64,000 nt of DNA. It comes from Phanerochaete sordida (Eukaryota; Basidiomycota; Agaricomycetes; Polyporales; Phanerochaetaceae). The notes under the pieces were generated by a model, which made no database searches, was not told the DNA's origin, and saw only the letters and a program-made list of their open reading frames with translations. The stretch covers positions 434,001 to 498,000 of the forward strand of contig BPQB01000020.1 of the NCBI GenBank assembly GCA_019973155.2, given 5' to 3'. Both the position numbers and the translations under genes were made by a program. Shown here piece by piece: positions 20,980 through 31,822 of this stretch (position 1 is its first letter; each line of letters opens with the position of its first letter).

Positions 20980-23900
20980 GGTCGCGGATGGACTGCAGGT
21001 AGTGTCCGCCCGAGGGCTGCGGCAGAGTGCAGGAGGCGAGGTGAGGCCTTGGATTTCCCGCCCGAGGCTGACGAGCCTCTTATACAGAGCAGCTTCCACA
21101 CCGTGCGATGGCTGACCGACTCAGCCTTTCGCACAGGCTATTTGTCCCGACACTTCCTCGAGCTAGAAAGATGTCCTGCGCACGCTGCAGGCGGTTCTGA
21201 GCGCATGGAACTGTCGGTGCGCGGGACGATGCATGCGTGGCACGTGTGATGAGGATGCCGGAGACCGTGTGGGTTGACTGATAAACCGACGGCTGCCCGC
21301 CGGCGCTTGAGGCGGCGGGTAAACTGGGAGGGCGGCTTTTCCGCTTCGGGCACGCGTGGGCGCGAGAGCGCCATTCCGGTTTGGGCGAGCCACAGCCGCA
21401 GCGGCGCATGCTCGCTCGGTACAGGGCTGCGTTTGTGTCGCTCGGCGAACGTGGCGAGGGTCGAAAGGTATCGCGGATGTTCCGCTGCTGAAGCTAAAAA
21501 TAGTTGAGTTAAGGCCATGCGAAAGCTGGCTTGCATAGTGTCTTTGGCCACGCTGACGAGTATCAGGTGAGGGTTGCCATCATGGACCACGCAGACTGCG
21601 TGCGTACATGGAAGCTTGTGGGCACCGTGCGTGTCCCGAGATGGCGAACAAGGAACCTGTGCCTGTGGAAAGATACCACGAGGAAGATGCATTCCTGGCG
21701 CTCATCGCTCGCGCCATGCTGCAACATAGCGATAGTCAGCATATGGTGATCATCGAACTGCGGAAGACATACAATCGGGAAGCTCGGTGGCGGCACTCGG
21801 AATCGTGTGCATGCTACTCAGCAATGTGCTTGTGCCACTGCGTTCGCAGGGATGAAAAGGCATGGACACAAGCACAGCGCGAGCAACGTAACCCAACACG
21901 CATGTCGGTTGTGATGGAACAGCGGAAGTGCGCTGCGCGCAGGGTCGGCCACACCGTCCGCTGTGGTCAGAGACAGGTGACATATACCAAGCACGAGGCA
22001 TGGTTCTAAGGCCGGTTACCCTGGCGCGCTACCATCCGTCGCTTGCCTTGTCAAACACTGCTGGACGACGAATGAAGCGGCCTTACAACCCCAAGCGCAT
22101 TTCGAATGAGACTGGCAGCAGTGCGCCATGCTGAGCCATGACTCCGCGTACGCTGCGTCTGCGGCGTCGGAGACGCAGGTACAACACCGCGGAAGCCTAA
22201 TACGGCAAGTGAATATGTCATCCGCAAGGCTAGAAGGACGCACTTAACGACGATTTACGTGAACATTTCGCCATACGGTGCCGGGCGCAGGGCCTCGCCA
22301 CGCATCCGAGGGTCCATTCCCCGCCGGCAGCGCCACCCGCGTCAGCCTTCCGCCGCGCCCGTCCCGAACTCCCGCCACCGAAGGGCGCGGCGGCGCGCTC
22401 GACGGACGGACGAGAAGCAGGGCAGGCGCCGCCGGGCGCGCCCAATAATTACGTAGTCCCGCGAGCGAGGGGGGCCTGCGAAGCGTCCCAGGGCGACGGT
22501 AACCTCGCCCGTCCTGTGCCAAAGCGGTGTGGCCCGTTGCGGGCGTCCGGGGAGCGTCCGTGCGCTCTTGGGGATAGCGCGGCCCTCGCGTCGGCGGACA
22601 GGGTGGGCCTCTTCCGTGCCGACCGTCTGCACGGCCACCCTCGCACCGGAGCACGGGAAGCGCGCGCGCTGGGCCCCGGCGGGCGCGCTCGCAGGCCTGG
22701 GCGATCGAGAGGGGGAGCGTCCGCGGGGGCGTGCGGCGGCGAGGGGCGTGGGAGAGCGTGCAGGGACGCGATGCACGCGTGTGGCGACGCGGTGTCGGTG
22801 CTGGCGACCCGTGCTGCGCCGGCGCACGAAGGCGCCGCTGGGGGACTCATGTCCGCGAGCTCTGGGGAGGTGCCTTTGGCGTACGTCTGCGCCGCCCGGG
22901 GGAATTATGGAGAGATTTATCAGACCGAGGACCGAGGCTGGTGCAGCGACACTGCAGACGTCACCGCCGCCGGAGCGGGAAGAGTTAATGCCACGCGGGC
23001 GAGGAACCCTAACGCCGCTCTCACGGAGAACGGAGATGGGTGACGGTCCTGAGGCACGCTGCCGCCTGTGAGAATGCAAAATGGCTCCTAATGGGAAAAG
23101 AGCTGACCGCAGAACAAACGATGTCGAAGTAGTGCGGATGAAGAGCCTGCGCCGCACGTTCGCGGTAGTCGCTCTTGAAGGAAAGCCACAGACTTCGGGC
23201 CGTACTTGCGAGCGCTGCCCTCTACCCACGGCTGGGCCCCCTGGGCGATCGAGACCGCGCCGAAAGCTGTACCCGCCGCTCTGATCAACCCTGGGATGGT
23301 AGTATTGTGCTGATGCAACACGTACAGCACCGTGATGAGAGGGGCATCACGGGTAATGGTGCTGGGATGCAGAAAGACCCTCATCCGCTTGGCATGTCAT
23401 TTGGCACTGCAAGGCTTGGTGGCATCTTCGCTAGTCGGCCGGGTCGGAACGTCATGAGAGATCTACGGTAGAATTCAGGCGTTGTCCGCATCTTCGTCCC
23501 CTGCAACGCCCCGAGAACGCCTGGGAAGGCGGAATGATCAGTGTGGACGGAGACGCAGGACGGTAGTATGACACTTGCCTGATTGAGTAACGTCCGACTA
23601 TTGTGTCGGTCGTTAGACCGGGGATCAGATTCCGCTGCTCACAGTCTGTCTTCGCACCGCACCTCGTCGGCCCCCGCGCCGTGCTCCGATGTGCGTTCTG
23701 GACTCGGCGTGGCCTGCACGAGCGGGCGGCTGCTACCATCGCGCAGTGCCATTGCGATTCGACCCCTAATAGTGACGCCCATTCAGTGACACCGCTATGA
23801 AGTCGTTGGGAAAGTTCCCGCACCGAAAAGGCTGTTTCTAAGCGCTGCGGTCCTGGGAACGCGGCAGGCGCTGCCGCGCTGCTCGCGACATACCGAGCCA

Positions 23901-24729
23901 GAATCGCGGTCAACTTGTCGCGTACTAGCGCGCGCTCCAGTCAGCGACCTGTGCCGCCTCAGTGCATAGAATGACATCGCGCGGTGTGGCCTCGACAGCC
24001 TCTGTCATGATCTCGCGCCTCCGAGTCGCGGGAAGAAACACACGCTTTGGCGCGAGCATGATGTCATTTATCGCGGCGTCGACGGCCTGGACGTCGTTCA
24101 CAGGGCGCAGCGTGACGCTCCGCGATGGACGATTCATGTCGCCAGGCGCAGTGTTCGGAGGACACCGCACTGCGGGTGACCTCATTGCTGTCAGAACGGG
24201 AACGGGAACGGCCGCGGGGCGCGACGTCGGAGACGGGCCCATCGCAGATGGCCCGACGGTCCGCCGTGTCAGCCACAGAAAGTCACCCGGAGGCCTTCCG
24301 CGCGAGATGAGCGTCTGGCGCGCTCGCCGCAAATCCGTGGCGAGGCGGGCAGCCGTCCTGCGGGGGCCGCACGGCGATTAGGGGTCGCCTCGGATGAAAC
24401 CTGCACCCCACTTTGTGAGCAAATTCGTAGAGAAATTTTGTGAAGTAGATCGCACGCTGGGGCTGCGGGCGCACGCCTGGCCATGCCCTGCGCGCGCGGT
24501 CTGCGAGGGTGGCGCCCTTCGTGTGACCGCGGGCAGGCGGGTGGGGCGGGCTGCCCGAGCAGCGTCGGCAGCCGCGCCGTGTCAACCGTTGGGGTTCCGA
24601 CGAACTCCGCCCCACGTCGGCAGGCCCGGCAGGCGTAGGCATCTCGGCAGTCCGCGTGCCTTCGCAGTGATCCGCTTCGGAACGTCATTGATCGTTCGGC
24701 TCCGGTGATCAGGGCACGGCGCGCGTGCG
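20980..24729. other. Gene-poor stretch of 3.7 kb
   Basis: Frames are either short or overlap on both strands in very GC-rich sequence (22.2-23.2 kb), the usual sign of chance frames. The longest (23,229-22,342, -) is Arg/Ser/Pro-rich with no motif. I found no splice-linked exons, RNA or tandem repeat. It ends at the insertion site of the transposon. Confidence 0.5.
21078..21084 (-). promoter_or_regulatory. TATA-like box of lipase C
   Basis: The - strand reads TATAAGA about 100 bp upstream of the ATG at 20,979. Position and context fit a TATA element; no other support. Confidence 0.35.
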
Positions 24730-24740
24730 AAGCGCCTGCT
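24730..24740. repeat. Left target-site duplication of the DUF6589 transposon
   Basis: AAGCGCCTGCT lies immediately before the left terminal repeat. The identical 11 bases lie immediately after the right terminal repeat at 28,450-28,460. Confidence 0.92.
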
Positions 24741-24883
24741 AGTCTCGTACCAGACCTTCCTGACGAATTTGGCAATCGAATCAGGAAGGTCTGGTCTCCA
24801 GCCAACGGCGGAGGGGGGGGTCGACATTTCGACGCGCGAGCGTTCGGCGCCTACCGCGCTTGCTCCTGCTCGTACCCCTCCGC
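24741..24883 (+). repeat. Left terminal inverted repeat, 143 bp
   Basis: It matches the reverse complement of 28,307-28,449 at 139 of 143 positions by hand alignment. Internally it holds a 14-bp inverted repeat (CCAGACCTTCCTGA, 24,750-24,763, and its complement, 24,781-24,794) separated by 17 bases, so each end can form its own hairpin or present two head-to-head binding sites. Confidence 0.92.
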
Positions 24884-24967
24884 CGCCGACCTCGTCGCTC
24901 CCTGGCCTGTTCTGCTTGTATTAGCCCCTCGAATGCGATATATTTTACTCCAGTACAGTCTGTGAGC

Positions 24968-27776
24968 ATGCCGTCAACATACTACACCCGCTCCGCCCCT
25001 CCACCGTCTCCAGAGGCTGCTCTCGACTCCTTCAGCGACCTCGACCGGGATTTCGAAGCTACAAGCACTATAGGGCGTTCCTCATCACCGCCATACCTCT
25101 CCGATGACGAGGAGACCCTCAGGCAGCATCGTATACAGCAGCGGGTCAACGTCACGCAGCTAGCCGGCCCTCTCCAGTCTGATTCCGACGACGACGAAAC
25201 TGGAGAGCGCATGAGCCCTACCGAGAAGACCCTCACCATCCTGAAGCTCATGAGAAAGAAGTGTCCGCGCTTTAGTCTGCGGAGCTTCATTCTCGAGCTG
25301 TTCACGTCGGACAATGGAGATCTGAAGGCCGCTGTCGGCAACTTTGTCCGTGACGGAGGCGTCTTCCAGCTCATGGAAGTCTTCTGGGAGCTCAGTACAC
25401 ACTGGCAGCGTGGCAAGTTCGACCCCCGTATGGCCTCATGGGTCGTCTCGCATGCTGCAGAGGTCGTTGATCAAGAGTTCAGCTGGCTCACAAACCGCGC
25501 AAGCGAAGGTCCGCATTATGCAGCAGCGGACAGCCTTCGCGTCTCTGCTGAGAACACTTCGGTCGACCTGGTACGCAACTTCGAACTCCCGAAGCTCACG
25601 CAGCTGTACGACAACACCCTTCCGCACTTCCAGCACATTCTCCGGGCCGCTATAGGGAAGGAAGACGACGAGGTTGAGAACGGAGAGGACGTGATTGCAG
25701 GAGATCAGGAGGGAACAGGGATAACTGGACGCAGCCCTAAGAATGTGAGTTGTATTACGTCTTCATCTATGTATTCTCCTGACCTGGAGAGCGCAGGCTC
25801 GGACTATAGCTACATCTATCGCTCTGAACATGCGCAGCCGCAATACAAACTACCATGCTGTCGTGAATGCGCTGGTTATGTGGGAGCAGCGAGTGCCGAA
25901 GCGGCTCTGTGAAGCCTTCAATCACTACTGTATCTCAGCCTCGTACCCCTTCATCAGCCGTGCAATAGAAGCTGTTAGTCAGGACTCTACACGCCTTGCG
26001 CAGGCCGCTGCTACGGACCCTGCAAAGCTCATAATGCTACCCTACGATAACTTCAACTGGCGAGAACGTGCATGGGAAACCTCCGCGGCACACGGAACGG
26101 TTCAGCACGACCAAGTCTCCGCCATGCTCGTCTCATTATGGATCCCCGAGAACCTGCGTGACGTACCGGCTGTGCACCTCGCGGACGTTGCCCGATTCGA
26201 TGCGTTGACTGGTCGCCGCCACACCGTACCATCGGAGGAAGCACTCGAGTCCATCCTTCCAACCGACATCGACGACAATTTATTCTACGATAGCGTTGCC
26301 CTCCACGTTGCGACTGTTCTCGCCAGCGACCTCCCCTGCTTCCGAAGGTTTGCTCGCCTTCTTCCGAAGTTTACGGACCCTTCTGCGATTACGCCACATA
26401 AGACTGACCGGACGTACCTTCCGACGTTTGATCACGAACAAGGGTCAACCAAGGGCAATATGGTGGTTCTCTCGCACTATTTTCTGGACGTCTTGAAGAT
26501 CCCGAAGGAGTCCTTCCAATCCCGTATGGTCTTCGTCCTTGGAGACCGGCTCACCACCGCACGTGATCGTGCCGCACAGGACCAGCGGGCAATTGACCGT
26601 TCGTCGATGCGAGCGGATCACTTCTCGAGCATCGCGCTGACAGGAGGTCTTATGCACTACTGCCTGAACATGGTGCGAAATATTGGCGTCAACCACTGGG
26701 GAGGTGCCGCGAAGAACGGCGATGCAGTCAGTCTCATGGTGCTGCGCGACGTGCTTCCGAACCGCAGCGAAATCAACACTCGCAAGGTCGATTTCTACGC
26801 ATGGCTGAGATTCCTCGACGTCATCCTGCGTGCACTGGTCACGACTGCAGCGCTCGCATGCCTTGGTTGCGACACGCCCTCAGAAGCCGCCTACAAGACT
26901 GACGAGATGAGCATTGAAGCATTTCGGTCTCTCTGCGCTGAGATCACCAAAAGACATATCTTTTCGCCTGTCCGTGCGCACCCAAGCACCGAACGAACAT
27001 TGTCAAATAATGCCACCTTACTGCTGTATCACCTTATGACCCTTCGCGAGATGCGTCACGCTATCAAGTACGGTCATCCGACTCGGATCCATCGCATCCT
27101 CAAATATTGGATGCCCATGTTCTACGCTGGCGGAAGCTACAACTACTCAAACGAGTGTATGGAGATGCTCCACAACCTTTGCAGTGACTGGCCTGAGGAC
27201 TCGGCTCATGTTCTGCTTGCGTCTATGCTAGTCAATACCACCGGGAACGCGGACGGCTTCAAGGAATGTGACCTCGATGTCGAACACCTCAATAACAACA
27301 TCAAGGCTCGTGCACATGGAGCGAACGCGTCACCCGATCTACTCAAGAATATCACGCCCGCAATCGGCGAGCTGAAAGGCCTCACTGACCAGCTATATCG
27401 TGATCTCGGCGTCGAGGCTGTGTACCAGCGTCACCATCATGTCCAGCAAACCAAAGACTTCGCGATTCTACTGGAGCACTTCAACAGTCATCATATATTT
27501 CGCCCAGATGCTGCTACTACTAAGCATACTCCGGTGGACCTCTGGCGGCGCGGACTACAGCGTGTGGCAGTGAAGGGCGGTGGGCATGCGAAGCACTTAG
27601 CCCGGCACAGGCTTCGACTGCGCACGCGCCATGGGAACGAGCTTGATGGTGGCAGTGCAGGATTTGGCGAGGATGATTCTGGCTGGAACGAAGGGGCAGA
27701 CGAGGAGCAGGAGGACGAATTTGATCTAATGAACAGTGAGTTAGACCTCGATGCACTCGGTTTGGAGCTGTTCTAG
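24968..27776 (+). CDS. DUF6589 family protein, probable transposase
   Basis: Exons 24968-25744 and 25797-27776 (52-bp intron, gtgagt...cgcag) give 918 residues. The first 85 residues are disordered and acidic. Residues from about 85 include the helical segment KTLTILKLMRKKCPRFSLRS. The splice restores the family's N-terminal block (ALNMRSRNTNYHAVVNAL). Further family features are LPYDNFNWRER (about 341-350), VFVLGDRLTTARDRAAQDQR (about 504-523), and VNTTGNADGFKECDLDVEHL (about 738-757). The tail is basic and then acidic (WNEGADEEQEDEFDL). Pfam lists the family as of unknown function. Placement between terminal repeats and candidate acidic residues Asp343, Asp509 and Glu755 suggest a DDE-type transposase; that role is inference. 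The recognition of DUF6589 is from memory of the family pattern. Confidence 0.85.
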
Positions 27777-27795
27777 GTAGCACGACGTACTGCGC

Positions 27796-28224
27796 TCATG
27801 TATCCGCATTCGCCGCATTCGCAGCGTCTTTCGCTTGTGGTCGTGGCTTCTTCTGCGCAGCGTACGCAGCAGATGCTTTCAGAGCATCTGTGCGCTTCGG
27901 AAGGCTCTCCAGCCCGTCTTCCAGTATTTGCTGTACGACTCGATGAGTTGTTTCGACGATCCAAGGCGCTACAATCGACCAGTATGCGATTGTCGCGACA
28001 CCTCGCAGGCTGTCGACGGACTCGATCGTGTCCGCAACCTTCGAGATTCTGTAGAGGGCGGCGTCTGAGAGAAGATCCTCCTCGTCCAAACTGCGCCACC
28101 TCCGCTTCCACTCCTCCGCCCATATGTGTGCGCGAGCGGCGTACAGCTCTCGGAAGACCGCTTCGTGTTCGCTGGCCTTGAGTACAGAGTGGCGTCCTCC
28201 CACGCTCGGATCCACTGTGATCAT
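27796..28224 (-). CDS. Second ORF of the transposon, RecQ-tail-like
   Basis: This 142-residue ORF begins at the ATG at 28,224 (MITVDPSVGGRHSVL) and ends 20 bp from the stop of the DUF6589 gene, in convergent orientation. The same frame is open upstream to the terminal repeat and adds RVCCSYCNPELKPSREFQ. That run resembles the zinc-ligand end (CCxxCNPEL) common at the C-terminus of basidiomycete RecQ-like helicases, as does the following helical part (DEEDLLSDAALYRISKVADT). The end is Ala/Lys-rich. It may be an accessory protein made from a spliced upstream exon, a captured gene fragment, or untranslated. I cannot decide which. Confidence 0.5.
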   Translation of the reverse strand: MITVDPSVGGRHSVLKASEHEAVFRELYAARAHIWAEEWKRRWRSLDEEDLLSDAALYRISKVADTIESVDSLRGVATIAYWSIVAPWIVETTHRVVQQILEDGLESLPKRTDALKASAAYAAQKKPRPQAKDAANAANADT

Positions 28225-28306
28225 CTGAAACTCGCGGGAAGGCTTGAGCTCGGGATTACAATAAGAGCAGCAGACACGAGGGGTGTCTGACCGGGTAAGA
28301 GACTGA

Positions 28307-28449
28307 GCGGAGGGGTACGAGCGAGAGCAAGCGCGGTAAGCGCCGAACGCTCGCGCGTCGAAATGTCGACCCCCCCTTCCGCCGTTGGCTGGAGACCAGA
28401 CCTTCCTGATTCGATTGCCAAATTCGTCAGGAAGGTCTGGTACGAGACT
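28307..28449 (-). repeat. Right terminal inverted repeat, 143 bp
   Basis: Reverse complement of the left repeat with four mismatches, all in the inner half. It carries the same internal 14-bp inverted repeat (28,396-28,409 and 28,427-28,440). Confidence 0.92.
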
Positions 28450-28460
28450 AAGCGCCTGCT
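28450..28460. repeat. Right target-site duplication of the DUF6589 transposon
   Basis: AAGCGCCTGCT, identical to 24,730-24,740. It is not part of either terminal repeat. Confidence 0.92.
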
Positions 28461-29879
28461 TGCCGTCGGGGCGTCTAGGAGACGACGCTGAAGCAGCTGC
28501 GGCGGCCCGTCGTCCGCACGAGGGAACCAGCTGAGATCCACCGCCGTTCGCCAACGAGGTCCGTTCGATTGCGTTGAGCTCTGTTAGCTTAGGGGCGCCC
28601 TAGAAAACAGCTGATGTTCGCTGAAGCAGATCGTCCGTGGTCACCAATGAAACAGGACGCAAGGATGGGGCGACAGGGTGCTGCAGCGCGGGAGCGGGAA
28701 CGTGGATGAAATTGCTCATTGACCCCCGAGGTACCTCGGCGTTTCGCTGTCCTCCCAGCCTCGCGTGCAGACGGCGCAGCGGCCCACACTGTCTCATTGT
28801 TCGCATTTGGGCAGGGAGACAACGCAGCGAGGCGTTGGGGCGCGTTGCGAACTGCCGTGCTGACATCCGTTGGAGATGCGCGTCTGAGAACGCGCCCTGG
28901 TTTGAGATTGTGCGGGCGTACGGTGCCTCGTCCAGGACTCGCACTGTCCAGGGGCCGGCGGAGCCCCAACAGGGTTCGCGGCCACAAGGCGAGCGTGCTG
29001 CGTCGCGGGCTCTAAACCGCCTCTGTGGGACCACGACGGGGGAAGGCGGGACGGCCGTCGAGGCAGCCCGGGTGCAGCTCGCATGTCCCGAACGCTGTCG
29101 GCAGCGAAAGCGTGCAGCTGCACGGGTGATGGCGATGACGTCGCTGGCTGGGAACTGGGCAGCTGGAAGAAGCCGAAGTACGCCGAGCAGGCATCGGAGT
29201 GGAAAATACAAGAGGTGAAACTGGGTGGTCGAGATCGCGGAGAGGTGATGTTTCGTATGCGGATACTGGTCGTTGTGCGGGCTTGGTTTGAAATGAGACG
29301 CCAGCAGGCCCTGCTTCTCCAGGGCTACAGGGACCGAGTGTACCGGAAGTCGTCCAGAGATGGAAGTATGCTGCGGAGGAAAAAGGGTGGTGTATGTTCG
29401 TGTGTACGTCGCTTGCACCTGCAAACTGGCGAATAAATCTGCGGAGATGTGTCCCGTATGGGAGGCGTGCACCTTGTCCCGCTGCTTCCGTCCGCACGGC
29501 GTCTGGGCTCTGCTTGAACGGAAAACAGTCACAAACCGAATCTGACCTGGATCTCGTTTGTGGCGAACGAGGACTCTTCATATTCTCCAGTCGCCCGAGG
29601 AGCCGGCTGGTGATCCCCTCCAGAGTCAAAAGACGGCTTGTGAACGACGGCACCGTTTCCGTTTCTCCGTCCTCACACCCCCCGTGTCCCGCCCACCTGC
29701 CCTCCTGCCTGCGCCCAGCAGCATTGCCCCGCCGTACAAAACCAGGCAGGACATTCACCCGTTGTCGCCGCCAGCCCAGGGCCCAATCCCCATCAGCTAC
29801 CACGTCGACCTACTAGCGCCCGACTCCCACCCACCCCCTCTACCACAGCTCTCGACGGCCACCGTCCAACACCTGAACC
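28461..29879. other. Upstream region of the MADS gene
   Basis: 1.4 kb with overlapping frames on both strands, none with a recognisable motif. The last 200 bp is pyrimidine/C-rich (runs such as CCACCCCCTCTACC), typical of fungal promoters and leaders. No other feature was seen. Confidence 0.45.
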
Positions 29880-31822
29880 ATGGGTCGCCGCAAGATTGAG
29901 ATCCAGCCCATCACTGTGCGTACCTGTTGCTGCCGTGTTGGCGCTGCGCGTGGAGGGCGTGTGGTGGGACGGGACTCGGTGGCTGATGTCGAGAGAGGAC
30001 CGCCCCGCTGGCTCGCCCCCCGTTCCGAGGTCTTGTACACAATCTGACTTTCATTTCGGCCTTGTGCAGCACGAACGCAACCGGTCGGTGACTTTCCTCA
30101 AGGTGAGTTGAGTGCAAGCTTGGTCCAACCAGAGCCGCAGGCGATTGCTATTTTTGAGCCGGCTTTGGCTTGGCATCGCTGGCTGATCGTCCCTCGACGG
30201 TCGCTCCGCTCCTTGCTCTCGTCCGTCGCGGTGCTCACTCGGCCCTTGAACAGCGCAAGAATGGTCTCTTCAAGAAAGCCTACGAGCTCGGCGTACTGTG
30301 CTCAGTCGACGTCGCCGTCATCATTTTCGGTGCGGATTACTGCGCTTCTCGTCCACGACAACCGTGGCTAATACAAACACCTGTCTATCCGCACATGGCC
30401 CTGCTATATATAATGCACGTCCATTGTATTCGGCACCGTCATGCAGAAGAGCGTCCAGGACATCATGTCAAGCTCTACCAGTACTGCTCGGGGGATGTCG
30501 ATGCGATGGTGCAGCGTCACCTCCACGTACGTCGCCTGCCACATCTCTGCCCGCCCTCGTCTGATGTCCTTTGCTAGTTTGACGGCGAGCGGGACCTGAA
30601 GACCCCCGCCGACTTCTCGAGCAACAAGAACGACGAAGCTGCGGATGATGATGAAGACGCCGAGGAAGACGACGCTTCCAGAGTCAAGAAGGAGAAGTCT
30701 ACCCCGCAGAACGCTGTCAAGCCCGGCTCGTCACATACATCTGGCGGCGCTCACGGCAACGTCCCCATACGACCCGCGCAGAGCACACCGCAGGACCCTT
30801 CCAGGGGCTCGTTCGACATGAACTTCCGCGGCGGGAGCAGCAGCCGCATGGGCTCAGGCTCGCAAATGAACGGCGCCCCAGTCCTGCCCGTCTCCAACGA
30901 GCGCAACGTGAACGCCTCGCGCGCAGGCAGCATGAGCTTGCCCAGCGCGGGCATCTCAATGCCGCTGTCCCTGCCCATTCCCCCGATCGGGCAGCAGGCG
31001 CAGAAACGCCAGCGCGTCGACACCCCGCTCGCACCCCCACCAGGCATGACGTACCCGTACCGGCTCAACGTCGACCTGAACACCTATCCGCCGACTGCGC
31101 ACGCCCAGTCGCTCTCGTCGCAGGTCTCGCCGCAACAGCAACGGCACCCGCAAGGCGACATGGGGCTGCCATTCCCCGGCAACGTCGGCATGTCGATGGA
31201 CGCCTTCGCGTCGTCATCCGGCTTCGAATTCCCGTCAACACGACCACGGCCTTCACTCGGGTTTTCGGCGCACGGGCAGCAAGGCGGCGGGGGATTTGGT
31301 GGGGTCGGCGGGATGAACGGGGTGTTTGGATCGCGGCCAGGCCCGCAGACGACGAACATGCTCATGGACCTCCTGAACAGCACTGCGGGCGCAGGGCCGG
31401 ACGTCTCACCGTTCGAATGGCCCGCGACATCGTCACAAGGCGCGGCGCCGCTCGATGGTACGTCTCCTGCAGAGCGCATATAGCCACCCCTTTGCTCACC
31501 TTCGCTGCGGACCCGCACAGCCGGCACAGTCAGTAACGACTGGCTCGAGTTCCTTGCCTCGTCCGCGACCCAGCAGTCCCCCGCTTCCTCGTCACTACAA
31601 CTCGGACTGCCCACGCCCACGACGTCCCGCGCTGCCTCGAACTCTGTCTCCTCCACGACCTCGACCAGGGCGCCGTTCGGCCTGCCGAGCGCGTCGTCGT
31701 CGCCGCACTCTCTCTCACCGAGCCGGAAACGCTCGCGCGACGAGACGTGCTTCGACGACCCGGGGTCGGGGGTGCTGAAGGCGATGAAGCTCGGCAGCGA
31801 CGGGCGGCGGAGCGTGGGGTGA
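29880..31822 (+). CDS. MADS-box transcription factor, Rlm1/MEF2 type
   Basis: Six exons (29880-29915, 30070-30102, 30254-30329, 30447-30526, 30578-31457, 31521-31822) give 468 residues. The MADS box is spread over the first four exons: [12 protein letters not shown], then [11 protein letters not shown], then [20 protein letters not shown] with AVIIFE, then [18 protein letters not shown]. The MGRRKIEI start and the sequence after the box are MEF2-like (type II). Yeast Rlm1 of this class is a target of the cell-wall-integrity MAP kinase. After the box come an acidic patch ([10 protein letters not shown]), a KKEK motif and a long Ser/Pro/Gln/Gly-rich region with S-P and T-P sites that could be phosphorylated. 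The first two exons encode only 12 and 11 residues, so automated callers may miss the start. Confidence 0.9.

Larger units (their letters stand above)
24741..28449. mobile_element. DNA transposon encoding a DUF6589 protein
   Basis: A 3,709-bp element bounded by 143-bp terminal inverted repeats beginning AGTCTCGTACCAGACC, with a perfect 11-bp target-site duplication. It carries an intact, spliced DUF6589 gene (+) and a convergent shorter ORF (-). The near-perfect termini and intact reading frame suggest a recent insertion. Long terminal repeats with a 9-11 bp duplication are typical of Mutator-like elements, but the encoded protein has no MULE transposase signature that I recognise. Classification as a new group is inference; the element structure itself is read directly from the sequence. 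Confidence 0.9.

Noticed and set aside
22342..23229. 295-codon open frame on the - strand
   Set aside because: Arg/Ser/Pro-rich, no motif, and overlapped by long frames on the + strand in very GC-rich DNA; chance frame.
24741..28449. Interpretation as a Helitron, LTR retroelement or hAT element
   Set aside because: Terminal inverted repeats and an 11-bp duplication exclude Helitrons and LTR elements; hAT elements make 8-bp duplications.
28225..28554. N-terminal extension of the second transposon ORF through the terminal repeat
   Set aside because: The upstream ATG lies outside the element, beyond the right terminal repeat and duplication, so the fused frame is fortuitous; only the part inside the element is considered.
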